Below the pieces are notes generated by a model. That model was not told where the DNA came from, searched no databases, and worked only from the letters and a program-made list of their open reading frames with translations. A DNA stretch of 64,000 bases from Ruminococcus sp. AF41-9. GTDB lineage: Bacteria; Bacillota; Clostridia; Lachnospirales; Lachnospiraceae. Below, one piece after another: positions 44,885-54,369 of the stretch; positions within the stretch are counted from its first letter, which is position 1, and the number at the start of each line of letters is the position of its first letter. The stretch covers positions 20,462 through 84,461 of the forward strand of contig NZ_QUDO01000016.1 of NCBI RefSeq assembly GCF_003477525.1, read 5' to 3'. A program made the position numbers and the translations under genes.

Positions 44885-44925
44885 TGAGAAAAATGTATGG
44901 ATTTTTTTTGAAAATATGACAAAGG

Positions 44926-46233
44926 TTATCGTGTGAAGTACAGGAAATCTGCGCATGGCCGCTGGACTCCACCGATCAGGTTGTTCATGACTTTGCCATT
45001 AAAGTACAAAGTTGCGGAGCCGCCGCCGTCAAGATTATAGGCGTAGGTGCATCCGTAAGAACTGAAAATGTTTATCATATCCCAGTGATTCAGACCACTG
45101 TAACTTCCGGTGTCTGTGACGAGAAGGATGTAGTCGTTGGGTTTTACCATTCCGACTGCGGTACGTGGATAGTATTTTTCGGTTTCTGCCCATGGAAGCT
45201 GTGCTTCGCCGTTCTGGATCAGGACGGGACCAAAGTTGTAGGTATCTTTGACACCGGCCTTCAGGAGGTCTTTTCCCATGAGTCCCTGTGCAGGAGTGTA
45301 GATGGTGCCGTCGTTTTTGACTGCCATGACGGAGTAGCTGGTCATGTAGTCACCGTAAAGGGTGCCGTTTTTGATACACATACCAAGTGGGGAAGGCTGT
45401 CCGGTTCCATAGTCAAAGGCGCTTCCGTTTACTCCGATCACACCTCCGTTGGAAGAAACCGCGGAGGAAGTGGTCTGGCGTTCACCGCCGTAAGTTCCAT
45501 AGGAGAGGGCGGATTTCAGCTGTGTGGCACTGGCTGTTTTGATATGAGCAACCCAGTATGGGATTTCGTGAACGGATTTCCGGGAAAGGGTGATGCGCAG
45601 GGTGTCGCTTTTATAGGTGTAGGTGTTTCCTTTCTGACTGATGACAGGTTCGGAATCGGAGGACTTTACGCGCTGTCCTTTTTTATTGACATAATATTTG
45701 CCAACCCAGGTGTCGGTTGCGAGAACACCGGTCTTTTTTCTGAAGTAGTATTTGTATTTGCCTATTTTGTGCCAGCCGGTTGCCATGGTGGAATTACTGA
45801 GAAAGTAGTATTTTTTTCCCTTATCGGAGATCCACTGGTTAGCAACGGCGATACCGGATTTATTGAAATAGTAGGTATACTTGGTGCCGGTCGCCCAGCG
45901 GTTGCGGAACATGGCTCCGTTTTTACGATTGTAATAGTATTTGTTACCGGAGCGTTTGATCCATCCGGTGAAGCGTTTGCCGTCTGTGGTGCTGTAATAA
46001 TAGTAGCCTTTGTATTTGAAAGAACCACAGATCAGGCGGCCTTTGGAGTTGTAGAAGTAATAATCTCCTTTAATGAGCTGCCAGCCTGTTTTTTTTGATG
46101 TGATACTGACAGAGGTGTTTTTCTGTTTTACATAAGCAGCAGCATGGGCGGATGTGGGATGTGCCGTGCTGACTGTTATGGAAAACAGGAGGATTGTTAA
46201 GAAAAATATTATTTTTCCTGAATTTCTTTTCAT
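44926..46233 (-). CDS. Secreted phosphodiester glycosidase with wall-binding repeats
   Basis: This 435-residue exported protein has a signal peptide (residues 1-32, ending SAHAA), then about 150 residues of tandem aromatic repeats (KGDYYFYNSKGRLICG, KGYYYYSTTDGKRFTGW, GNKYYYNRKNGAMF, TYYFNKSGIAVANQW). These are glucan/choline-type cell-wall binding repeats. The C-terminal domain is of the phosphodiester glycosidase (NAGPA, pfam09992) type, with GVNGSAFDYGTG, VLIQNGEAQ, PRTAVGMVK and the diagnostic NLDGGGSATLYFNGK. It probably removes sugar-phosphate decorations of wall polymers. It is a single gene. Confidence 0.88.
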   Translation of the reverse strand: MKRNSGKIIFFLTILLFSITVSTAHPTSAHAAAYVKQKNTSVSITSKKTGWQLIKGDYYFYNSKGRLICGSFKYKGYYYYSTTDGKRFTGWIKRSGNKYYYNRKNGAMFRNRWATGTKYTYYFNKSGIAVANQWISDKGKKYYFLSNSTMATGWHKIGKYKYYFRKKTGVLATDTWVGKYYVNKKGQRVKSSDSEPVISQKGNTYTYKSDTLRITLSRKSVHEIPYWVAHIKTASATQLKSALSYGTYGGERQTTSSAVSSNGGVIGVNGSAFDYGTGQPSPLGMCIKNGTLYGDYMTSYSVMAVKNDGTIYTPAQGLMGKDLLKAGVKDTYNFGPVLIQNGEAQLPWAETEKYYPRTAVGMVKPNDYILLVTDTGSYSGLNHWDMINIFSSYGCTYAYNLDGGGSATLYFNGKVMNNLIGGVQRPCADFLYFTR

Positions 46234-46360
46234 GGTTGTATTGTCCCTTCTGTAAATCTATATAGTTAAGTCGTATAAGCGAGAAATACTATATTTATTA
46301 TACCAGAAATGACAGGAAGATTTGTAAATTTGAGGAAACGTAACAAAAAAGTAAAAAGAA

Positions 46361-46386
46361 AACGGCTCCGGGAAAAAGGAGCCGTT
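46361..46386. terminator. Terminator of the YitT gene
   Basis: AACGGCTCC and GGAGCCGTT form a perfect nine-base stem. On the minus strand it is followed by TTCTTTTTAC. It ends transcription from the YitT-family gene. Confidence 0.8.
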
Positions 46387-46401
46387 AAATGAATCCGGAG
46401 A

Positions 46402-47265
46402 CTAATAATCTGTCTTCTGGTAGAAACGTCCGTTGATGTAGTCGGTTTTGATGATGTTAACGAATGCTTTCGGGTCAATTTCATGGACTTTTTTAACCAG
46501 AAATTTGGCCTCTTCGGTGGATACAACGGAGTAGATCATGCTGGTCTTCTCGTCTGTGTAGCATCCGGTTCCTTCGAAGCGGGTTGCGGTATGGTTTGTA
46601 AGTTTGAAGATTTCTTCGTAAATCTGGTATGGTTCTTTTGTGATGATAAACAGGGTGTGTTTCTTGTATCTCTGATGGAGCATCTGGATTACCTGAGTGG
46701 AGGTAAACTGGAAGATGATGGAGTAAAGTGCTCTGTCCCATCCGAACAGGAGGCCGGCCACTGTCAGGATCACGGCATTTCCACAGAGAATGTAGTTCCA
46801 GATATCACGTCCGCCTTTTTCGGAAAAATAAATGGCGATAAAATCGGTTCCTCCGGTGCTGGTGTTACCAATCAGGCAGAGGCTGATGCAGAAACCGTTG
46901 ATCAGTCCGCCAAAGATGCTGATAAGCAGGGTATCGTAGGTGATCGGCTGGCTTGGAATGATATCCGTAAGCAGACCGGAGAGTACGATGACACAGACGG
47001 AGCTGATCGTAAATTTCTTTCCGATGAATTTCAGACCGATAAATACAGGAATGGAGTTCAGCAATACGTTGATGAGGGTATAGGGAACTGCAATTCCCAC
47101 AAAGGTCTGAAAAATATTCTGGATCAGAAGGGTAAGACCGGTAAATCCACCTGGGAAAAGACCGCCAGCCCTTACAAAGGTTTTAATGTTTAATGCCATG
47201 ATCGTTGCAGCGATAACAGCGCAGCCGTAACGTTTGGCTTCGTGTTTTAAGTTGAGTTCACTCAT
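46402..47265 (-). CDS. YitT family membrane protein (DUF2179)
   Basis: The 287-residue protein belongs to the YitT family. It has five to six membrane segments (YGCAVIAATIMALNIKTFVRAGGLFPGGFTGLTLLIQ is typical of its start) and a C-terminal soluble DUF2179 domain. The latter begins near residue 205 with YKKHTLFIITKEPYQI and contains GCYTDEKTSMIYSVVSTEEA. The conserved GNTSTGGTDFIAIY motif is present. Transport function is unproven for the family. AGAGGA precedes the ATG on the minus strand. It is a single gene. Confidence 0.9.
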   Translation of the reverse strand: MSELNLKHEAKRYGCAVIAATIMALNIKTFVRAGGLFPGGFTGLTLLIQNIFQTFVGIAVPYTLINVLLNSIPVFIGLKFIGKKFTISSVCVIVLSGLLTDIIPSQPITYDTLLISIFGGLINGFCISLCLIGNTSTGGTDFIAIYFSEKGGRDIWNYILCGNAVILTVAGLLFGWDRALYSIIFQFTSTQVIQMLHQRYKKHTLFIITKEPYQIYEEIFKLTNHTATRFEGTGCYTDEKTSMIYSVVSTEEAKFLVKKVHEIDPKAFVNIIKTDYINGRFYQKTDY

Positions 47266-47320
47266 AAAGTTATTCCTCTTAATTTTTCCCTTCTATATAT
47301 AAATGAAAATGGATGAGGCT

Positions 47321-48177
47321 TTATGCTTCCCAGCGTCCGGATGCACCGCATGGGAGAATCAGTCCGTTGGAACTTACAGGGAGTCCGATTTCCTGAGAAT
47401 CTACATGACCGCCGAATTTCTTCAGTTCAGTAGAAAGCATGTAGGTCAGGACTGCCGGTGCAAGTCCGGTGGTGTAGGAGTTGATGAGGAAGAACAGTGG
47501 CTGATCGCTGAGAATTTTGGTACAGAGTTTGATCAGGTCGTGAATACAGTCCTCAATTTTCCAGATTTCACCTTTTGGTCCTCGACCGTAGGAAGGCGGG
47601 TCCATGATGATGGCATCGTAGTGATTTCCTCTGCGGATTTCACGTTCTACGAATTTTACGCAGTCGTCTACCAGCCAGCGGATCGGGGCATCGCCCAGTC
47701 CGGAAGCTACGGCGTTTTCTTTTGCCCAGGTAACCATTCCTTTGGATGCGTCTACATGGGTGACAGAAGCACCGGCTGCTGCGGCTGCGAGAGTGGCACC
47801 GCCTGTATAGGCAAAAAGATTCAGTACTTTTACAGGGCGTCCGGCGTTGCGGATCTTATTGCCGAACCAGTCCCAGTTGGTAGCCTGTTCCGGGAAAAGT
47901 CCGGTATGTTTGAAGCTGAAAGGTTTTAGTGGAAGGTGAGATCTTTGTAATGAATATCCCACTGTTCCGGCAGATCGAAAAACTCCCATTCTCCGCCGCC
48001 TTTTTTGCTTCTGTGATAATGACCGTTCATGTGTTTCCAGCCTTTGTTTGTCTTCGGTGTATCCCAGATTACCTGCGGGTCCGGACGAACCAGGAGATAA
48101 TCCCCCCAGCGCTCCAGCTTCTCCCCACAGGAAGTGTCAATAACTTCATATTCTTTCCATCCGTCTGCAATCCACAT
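47321..48177 (-). pseudogene. RlmI-like SAM methyltransferase, frameshifted
   Basis: Two frames (48177-47926 and 47989-47321) make one class I methyltransferase of about 285 residues, related to rRNA cytosine methyltransferases such as RlmI. The N-terminal part reads EKLERWGDYLLVRPDPQVIW. The SAM-binding loop is VLNLFAYTGGATLAAAAAG, and the catalytic loop is IIMDPPSYGRGPKG. At about 47928 the sequence gives TTC CAC TAA instead of the expected TTC CAC TTA AAA CCT, so a single T is missing. After this point the protein continues correctly (KPFSFKHTGLFPEQ). It may be a recent pseudogene or a base-calling error. AGGAGGAAA precedes the start. Confidence 0.85.
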
Positions 48178-48416
48178 TGTATCAGTTTCCTCCTAATGAT
48201 TAAGTGTATGGATAGGAAGATAGGTTTTAATCTCCCTTATTTTCTACTGTTTAGAGTATAGAGGAAAACGGCGCTGATGGCAAGTGAAGCGTCATAATTC
48301 ACAGTTATAAATGAATAAAGTATTACGGTTCACTCCGTGCCCGGTAACAATAAAGTACAAATTTTACAGTCGTGAAAAAGCCCCGTATTTCCTGTGTCTG
48401 TATAAAATTATAAAAA

Positions 48417-48474
48417 TACCCGGACAATATAGCTATGATGAATGGTATCTGGCTGTCTTTGCCCGGGTGTTTTG
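48417..48474 (+). terminator. Hairpin in the intergenic region
   Basis: ACCCGG-CAA pairs with TTG-CCCGGGT around a loop of about 35 bases and is followed by GTTTTGG. No plus-strand gene precedes it, so it may end a small transcript or be incidental. The rest of 48178-48416 shows nothing I can interpret. Confidence 0.4.
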
Positions 48475-48503
48475 GTAAAATATTAACAATTGTATAAAAA
48501 CAC

Positions 48504-48533
48504 TTGACAATCCCTACTTTACCATACTAAAAT
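48504..48533 (+). promoter_or_regulatory. Promoter of the aminotransferase gene
   Basis: TTGACA (48504-48509) is followed after 18 bases by TAAAAT (48528-48533). Confidence 0.6.
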
Positions 48534-48630
48534 GTAAAAAGCATAAAAAATGTTGCTACAGGAAAAACAAATGACTGCCATTTACGGAATAGAGATGAAC
48601 TTCCATGGCTCACAAGGAGGAATATTTATT

Positions 48631-49917
48631 ATGAAGAAATACAGCGAAATGAGCAAAGAAGAATTGCTTACACTCAAAGCAGAGCTGGATAAAGAATACG
48701 CAGATATCAAAGCGCAGGGTCTTGCACTTGATATGTCCCGTGGTAAACCGGCAGCAGATCAGTTAGATCTCTCCATGGGCTTAATGGATGTATTAAGCAG
48801 CGATTCAGACCTGAAATGTGAAACTGGTGTGGACTGCCGTAACTACGGTGTGATCGACGGTATTCCGGAAGCGAAGCGTCTTCTTGGTGAGATGTCAGAA
48901 GTAGACCCGGATCACATTATCATCTATGGGAACTCCAGCCTGAACGTTATGTTTGACAGTATTGCACGTTCCATGACTCACGGTGTAATGGGAAATACTC
49001 CATGGTGCAAACTCGATAAAGTAAAGTTTCTCTGTCCGGTACCGGGATATGACCGTCATTTCAAAATCACAGAATTCTTTGGAATCGAAATGATCAATGT
49101 ACCAATGACACCACAGGGTCCGGATATGGATATGGTTGAGAAACTTGTCAGCGAAGATGCAGCGATCAAAGGTATCTGGTGTGTACCGAAATATTCCAAT
49201 CCACAGGGATACACCTATTCCAAAGAAACAGTAGAACGTTTTGCAAGACTGAAACCGGCAGCTCCGGATTTCCGTATTTACTGGGATAACGCATACAGCA
49301 TTCACCATCTGTATGATGATAATCAGGATTTCCTGGTTGAGATTCTGGAAGAATGTGCAAAAGCAGGCAACCCGGATATCGTATATAAGTTTACTTCTAC
49401 TTCTAAAGTAAGCTTCCCGGGTTCCGGTATCGCAGCAGTTGCAGCTTCCAAAGCAAACCTGGAAGATTTCCGCAGCTACATGCAGATTCAGACGATCGGT
49501 CATGACAAATTAAACCAGTTACGTCATGTAAGATTCTTCAAAGACCTTAACGGACTGCATGAACACATGAGAAAACATGCGAACATCATCCGTCCGAAAT
49601 TCGAACTGGTACTTGATACACTGGAAAAAGAACTCGGCGGTCTTGGAATCGGTGAGTGGACCAAACCACATGGCGGATACTTCATTTCTTTTGATGCAAT
49701 GGAAGGATGCGCAAAAGCAATCGTTGCGAAAGCAAAAGAGGCAGGTGTTGTACTGACAGGCGCAGGCGCAACTTATCCATATGGAAAAGACCCGAAAGAC
49801 TCCAACATTCGTATCGCACCAAGCTTCCCGACTCTGGAAGACCTTGGAAAAGCAGCAGAAGTATTTGTACTCTGCGTAAAACTTACAAGTGTAGAGAAAC
49901 TTCTGGAGAATGCATAA
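48631..49917 (+). CDS. PLP-dependent aminotransferase, class I-like
   Basis: This 428-residue cytoplasmic enzyme belongs to a branch of class I aminotransferases (aspartate aminotransferase-like) common in Clostridia. The motifs are LDMSRGKPA near the start, GNSSLNVMFD for the cofactor phosphate, WCVPKYSNPQGYTYS, the PLP aspartate in IYWDNAYSIHHL, the Schiff-base lysine in TSTSKVSFPGSG and the substrate arginine in SNIRIAPSFP. ATG 48631 is chosen because CACAAGGAGGA precedes it; the frame is open further upstream but without a ribosome site. The amino donor is not decided by sequence. It is a single gene with its own promoter. Confidence 0.9.
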   Translation: MKKYSEMSKEELLTLKAELDKEYADIKAQGLALDMSRGKPAADQLDLSMGLMDVLSSDSDLKCETGVDCRNYGVIDGIPEAKRLLGEMSEVDPDHIIIYGNSSLNVMFDSIARSMTHGVMGNTPWCKLDKVKFLCPVPGYDRHFKITEFFGIEMINVPMTPQGPDMDMVEKLVSEDAAIKGIWCVPKYSNPQGYTYSKETVERFARLKPAAPDFRIYWDNAYSIHHLYDDNQDFLVEILEECAKAGNPDIVYKFTSTSKVSFPGSGIAAVAASKANLEDFRSYMQIQTIGHDKLNQLRHVRFFKDLNGLHEHMRKHANIIRPKFELVLDTLEKELGGLGIGEWTKPHGGYFISFDAMEGCAKAIVAKAKEAGVVLTGAGATYPYGKDPKDSNIRIAPSFPTLEDLGKAAEVFVLCVKLTSVEKLLENA

Positions 49918-50033
49918 AGTTACTGTTTGTTCCGTGTAAAACAGCAATGCGTGAACAGTAATCGATAATCGGCAACTCTAATGAGAAACAACTGCATACT
50001 GTATTTACTTTCAGGATAAATCGTGTATACTAA

Positions 50034-50066
50034 AACTGCCCGGCATTTTTTGCCGGGCGGTTGCTG
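50034..50066 (+). terminator. Terminator after the aminotransferase gene
   Basis: AACTGCCCGGCA and TGCCGGGCGGTT form a GC-rich stem with a T5 loop. The tail GCTGTTTC is only moderately T-rich. Confidence 0.7.
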
Positions 50067-50175
50067 TTTCCTGAGATTTTTTATGTCATGGAAAATTACT
50101 ACGCAGTGTTCCTGTGATATAAAAAGCCTCCGGGCAGAATCTTTTTTATAAGACTTTACAGAAAGGGGAGGTCGA

Positions 50176-51555
50176 ATGAGTATCCGCAAAAAAATAATGA
50201 TCAGCCTGATCACAATATTGCTTTTGATGACGGCAGGGGCGTATGGATATGGAGTTTATTATTTTACAGAACATTTTTTGCCCGGATCTATTGTGAATGG
50301 CTTTAACTGTTCCTATATGGATGTGAAGGAAGCCGAGGATCTTCTGACCAGAAAAATCGGGGCATATGCACTGACTGTAAATACCATGAATCGTGGACAG
50401 GAGAGCATTACTGCTGAACAGGCAGGACTGACTTATCAGTCGGATGGAAGTGTGAAAAAGCTGATGGAGAACCAGAACCGTTTTCTGTGGTTTACGGCGT
50501 TTAATCAGCATCAGGAGTATGAGATTCCTTCTTCCATTCAGTATGATGAGGAGAAAACGAAGTCTGCAATTGCGGCATTGAACTGTATGCAGGCAGACAA
50601 TATAACGGAACCTTCAGATGCTTACATAGAGGAGAAAGACGAGCAGTTTGTAATTGTGCCGGAAGTAGAGGGGAATGCGCTGGATGCAGAGAAAACAAAA
50701 CAGGTGATCATACAGGCACTTCTGACCGGAAAGACTGTCGTGGATCTGGAAGCGGATGACTGTTATAAGAAACCTTCTGTTTATCAGAATGATGAAATGC
50801 TGGTGAAGAACTGCGAACAGGCAAATAAGCTGACAGATGTGGTGGTTACCTATGATTTTGATGACCGGACAGAGACTGTAGACCGTGATGTGATCAAGGG
50901 CTGGCTGACAAAGAATGATGCAGGAGATTATGTCCTGGATCAGAACCAGATGGCATCCTATATCAGCGGACTGGCGGCCACATACGACACTGTTGGAATG
51001 GACCGGACATTTTCTACTTATGATGGACGCGGGATTTCCATTATGGGCGGGACTTATGGCTGGAAAATCGATCAGGAGGCAGAGGTTAAAGCTCTGGCAG
51101 AGATCATCGAAAACGGTGAGACGCAGGTGAGAGAGCCTGTCTATGCGCAGGAAGGCTTAAGCCGCAAGACAAATGATATCGGATATACTTATATAGAGAT
51201 TGACCTGACCGCACAGAGGATGGTATTCTATAAAAAAGGAACACCGATCGCAGATGCACCTGTTGTGTCGGGGAATCCATATGTACCAAACTGTGCAACA
51301 CCTACCGGATGCTATACTGTGGGAGAGACGAAAAGCGGTTATACAGTGAACGGAGAGGATTATCCTTCTGCGGTAAATTACTGGATTCCGTTTGACGGAA
51401 ATCTGGGGATCAATGATGCACCATGGAGAGGTTCTTTCGGAGAACAGCTTTATGAATTTGAGGGAACGCATGGAAGTATCTGTGCACCGACCGATCAGGT
51501 GCAGATTATCTACAGTAATGTGGAAAAGAATACACCGGTAGTTATTTATGAGTAG
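50176..51555 (+). CDS. L,D-transpeptidase-like protein with altered active site
   Basis: The 459-residue protein has a membrane anchor at about 7-28, a region of about 280 residues with YoaR/PG_binding_4-like repeats, and a C-terminal YkuD domain (about 335-459). Active YkuD enzymes need a histidine about 18 residues before S/T-H-G-C. Here the corresponding positions read GINDAPWR (Asn413) and THGSIC (Thr431, His432, Gly433, Ser434). Both the first histidine and the nucleophilic cysteine are replaced, and a cysteine sits two residues later (Cys436). It therefore may be inactive, or may use a shifted residue. Neighbouring ddl and murF place it in wall metabolism. GGGGAGG precedes the ATG. Confidence 0.82.
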   Translation: MSIRKKIMISLITILLLMTAGAYGYGVYYFTEHFLPGSIVNGFNCSYMDVKEAEDLLTRKIGAYALTVNTMNRGQESITAEQAGLTYQSDGSVKKLMENQNRFLWFTAFNQHQEYEIPSSIQYDEEKTKSAIAALNCMQADNITEPSDAYIEEKDEQFVIVPEVEGNALDAEKTKQVIIQALLTGKTVVDLEADDCYKKPSVYQNDEMLVKNCEQANKLTDVVVTYDFDDRTETVDRDVIKGWLTKNDAGDYVLDQNQMASYISGLAATYDTVGMDRTFSTYDGRGISIMGGTYGWKIDQEAEVKALAEIIENGETQVREPVYAQEGLSRKTNDIGYTYIEIDLTAQRMVFYKKGTPIADAPVVSGNPYVPNCATPTGCYTVGETKSGYTVNGEDYPSAVNYWIPFDGNLGINDAPWRGSFGEQLYEFEGTHGSICAPTDQVQIIYSNVEKNTPVVIYE

Positions 51556-51678
51556 ACAAAAACAGAAATTACAGACAGACCAAAACAGAAACTGATCAGA
51601 TCAGGGAGTGAAACGGATGCGTTTATTCGTTTGATAAATATACTGATTATCAGAGAGTAGATAAAGGAGAAGAAAGAA

Positions 51679-52698
51679 ATGAAGATTGTAGTTTTAGCAG
51701 GTGGAACAAGTACAGAGCGTACAGTTTCTATTACATCAGGTACAGGAATCTGCAAAGCCCTGCGTCAGAAAGGTCATCAGGCTGTTCTTGCAGATATTTT
51801 CTGCGGAGTGGAAAATGTGGACTGGGAGAATCCTTTCCCACAGGAATATGATGTGGATGCGGCATCTGCATATATGTCCGGATTTAATGACAGAATTGAG
51901 AGCATGAAAGCAGAAAGAAGAAGTTTCTTCGGACCGAACATCCTGAAGCTATGTGAACTTGCAGACATTGTATTCCTGGGACTTCACGGAGCAAACGGAG
52001 AAGACGGAAAAGTGCAGGCCGCTTTTGACCTGATGGGAATTAAATACACAGGAACCGGATACCTGAGCAGTGCCATGGCAATGGATAAGGGTATCACCAA
52101 GCAGATGTTCCTGATGAACCATGTTCCGACTCCTCACGGAACATCCATGACAAAAGCAGAGATGACTACGGATGTAAAAGCTCTGGGAATGGATTTCCCG
52201 GTAGTAGTAAAAACATGCTGCGGTGGTTCCAGTGTAGGTGTTTACATTGTACATGACCAGGCAGAGTATGAGCAGGCACTGAAAAATGCTTACTCTTATG
52301 AGGATGAAGTTGTTGTAGAGGAATATATCAAGGGCCGTGAATTTTCCGTTGCAGTGGTAGATGGAAAAGCATATCCAATCATCGAGATCGCACCGATCCA
52401 GGGATTTTATGATTACAAGAACAAATATCAGGCAGGTTCTACAATCGAGACATGTCCGGCAGAAATTTCTCCGGAACTTACAGAGAAAATGCAGCATTAT
52501 GCAGAAGCAGGTGCAAAGGCTCTGTTCATGGAAGGCTACTGCCGTCTTGACTTTATGATGAAGGAAAACGGCGATATGTATTGTCTGGAGGCAAACACTC
52601 TTCCGGGAATGACACCGACCAGCCTGATCCCGCAGGAAGCAAAAGTTCTGGGAATTGACTATCCGACTCTGTGCGAGAAACTGATCGAAGTTCCATGA
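51679..52698 (+). CDS. ddl: D-alanine--D-alanine ligase
   Basis: This 339-residue ATP-grasp enzyme makes the D-Ala-D-Ala dipeptide of peptidoglycan. The N-terminal domain starts KIVVLAGGTSTERTVSITSG, with the conserved serine/glutamate region, and has LGLHGANGEDGKVQAAFDL. The ATP-grasp core shows VVKTCCGGSSVGV, EEYIKGREFSVAV, RLDFMM and CLEANTLPGMTPTSLIPQEA, which carries the metal ligands and the dipeptide site. AAAGGAGAAG precedes the ATG. It is followed about 100 bases later by murF, which uses its product. Confidence 0.95.
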   Translation: MKIVVLAGGTSTERTVSITSGTGICKALRQKGHQAVLADIFCGVENVDWENPFPQEYDVDAASAYMSGFNDRIESMKAERRSFFGPNILKLCELADIVFLGLHGANGEDGKVQAAFDLMGIKYTGTGYLSSAMAMDKGITKQMFLMNHVPTPHGTSMTKAEMTTDVKALGMDFPVVVKTCCGGSSVGVYIVHDQAEYEQALKNAYSYEDEVVVEEYIKGREFSVAVVDGKAYPIIEIAPIQGFYDYKNKYQAGSTIETCPAEISPELTEKMQHYAEAGAKALFMEGYCRLDFMMKENGDMYCLEANTLPGMTPTSLIPQEAKVLGIDYPTLCEKLIEVP

Positions 52699-52799
52699 AG
52701 AAATATCAGTAAAAAAATATGAAGAAATATCAGGTTGGGAGTGAATGCTTTTGGCTCCTGATCTTATCATGATAAGAAAGAAGATACAGACAAAATATT

Positions 52800-54170
52800 A
52801 TGAAGAATTTAACATTGGAAAATATCACACAGGTTTGCAGCGGCACGTATTATGGTCCTGCCGGTAAACTTCAGGAAGAAGTATCTTCCATCATCACAGA
52901 CAGCAGAAAAGCAGACAAGGGCTGCCTGTTTGTGCCAATCGTGGGGGAAAGAGTGGATGCACATAAATTTATCCCGCAGGTAATGGCGGCAGGTGCTCTG
53001 GCAACGTTATCAGAGAGAGTGCTTGAACAGGCAGATTTTCCGTATATTGTAGTGGAATCTTCCTTGCAGGCGGTAAAGGATATTGCAGAATTTTATCTGA
53101 AACAGCTTGAGATTCCGGTTGTGGGAATTACCGGAAGTGTAGGCAAGACCAGCACCAAGGAAGTGATTGCATCTGTACTCAGCCAGAAATACCGCACCTT
53201 AAAAACACAGGGAAACTTTAACAATGAACTGGGTCTTCCGCTGACTGTATTCCGCCTTCGTGATGAGGATGAGATGGCAGTGCTGGAAATGGGAATCAGC
53301 GATTTCGGCGAGATGACCAGACTGGCCAGGATCGCCAGACCGGATACCTGCGTGATCACAAACATCGGAACCTGCCATCTGGAGAATCTGGGAGACAGAG
53401 ACGGTGTGCTGAAAGCAAAAACAGAGATTTTTAAATTCTTAAGACCGGACGGACATATTGTGCTGAACGGGGATGATGATAAACTTTCTACAGTGAAAGA
53501 ACAGGAAGGCATTGCTCCGGTATTCTTTGGCATGAGTCAGGGATGCCAGGTTTACGGAGATGAGATCGTAAGCAGAGGATTAAAGGGCATGACCTGCACC
53601 ATTCATATGGGAGAAGATTCTTTTAAAGTGGATATTCCGATGCCTGGCCGTCATATGGTATATAATGCGCTGGCAGCGGCAGCAGTGGGACGGATTTATG
53701 GTCTGACAGACGAGCAGATCAAAGCAGGAATCGAGAGCCTGGAACCGATCAGCGGACGTTTCCGAATGATCGATACAGAGAAGTTCCTGATCGTAGATGA
53801 CTGTTATAATGCCAATCCGATGTCCATGAAGGCATCTCTGGATGTTCTGCAGGATGGCTCAGGACGCAGAGTAGCGGTTCTGGGAGATATGGGAGAACTT
53901 GGCACAGATGAAGTGCAGCTTCATGAAAGCGTCGGAGAACACGCGGGCAAATGCGACATTGATGTTCTCATCTGTACCGGAAAACTCTGCAAAAGCATGG
54001 CAGAAAAAGCAATACAGACCAACCCGGATCTGAAAGTAATCTACGAACCGGACAGAGAAAGCCTTCTGGAACATCTGGAAGGATATGTGCAGCAGGGAGA
54101 TACCATCCTTGTGAAAGCATCCCACTTTATGAAATTTGAAGAAGTGGTAGAGAAACTTCAGAAGATGTGA
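52800..54170 (+). CDS. murF: UDP-MurNAc-tripeptide--D-Ala-D-Ala ligase
   Basis: MurF, 456 residues, adds D-Ala-D-Ala to UDP-MurNAc-tripeptide, the last cytoplasmic step of muropeptide synthesis. It shows an N-terminal UDP-binding domain with TDSRKADKGCLFVPIVGERVD, the ATP-binding loop GITGSVGKTSTKE, FNNELGLPLTV, EMGISDFGEM and a C-terminal domain starting near ISGRFRMIDTEKFLIVDDCYNANP. Length and motifs match the family. The ribosome site is weak (AAGAAAGAAG). With ddl it forms a D-alanine-branch unit. A terminator follows. Confidence 0.95.
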   Translation: MKNLTLENITQVCSGTYYGPAGKLQEEVSSIITDSRKADKGCLFVPIVGERVDAHKFIPQVMAAGALATLSERVLEQADFPYIVVESSLQAVKDIAEFYLKQLEIPVVGITGSVGKTSTKEVIASVLSQKYRTLKTQGNFNNELGLPLTVFRLRDEDEMAVLEMGISDFGEMTRLARIARPDTCVITNIGTCHLENLGDRDGVLKAKTEIFKFLRPDGHIVLNGDDDKLSTVKEQEGIAPVFFGMSQGCQVYGDEIVSRGLKGMTCTIHMGEDSFKVDIPMPGRHMVYNALAAAAVGRIYGLTDEQIKAGIESLEPISGRFRMIDTEKFLIVDDCYNANPMSMKASLDVLQDGSGRRVAVLGDMGELGTDEVQLHESVGEHAGKCDIDVLICTGKLCKSMAEKAIQTNPDLKVIYEPDRESLLEHLEGYVQQGDTILVKASHFMKFEEVVEKLQKM

Positions 54171-54237
54171 GGACCAGGTGGAATAATCAGATCTCATAGT
54201 CAGATGTAATAACTGATATCAACAGAATGCATAGAAA

Positions 54238-54275
54238 ATACAGAATCGCAGACTTGCAGATTCTGTATTTTTTTT
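54238..54275 (+). terminator. Terminator after murF
   Basis: ATACAGAATC pairs perfectly with GATTCTGTAT and is followed by seven T residues. Confidence 0.9.
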
Positions 54276-54369
54276 GGAGAATTTGATGAACGATTTTTAT
54301 TCCCTGATGCTGTGTGTGGCAGTATAATAAATCTATCAGCTCAATCGAGGATATTGTAAGGAGGATGTT

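Noticed and set aside
45085..46098. 337-codon open frame on the plus strand
   Set aside because: It is the exact antisense of the secreted glycosidase gene, whose signal peptide and domain motifs are clear. It has no ribosome site or recognisable motif.
46483..47193. Plus-strand frame opposite the YitT gene
   Set aside because: It shadows a well-supported membrane protein gene and has no motif of its own.
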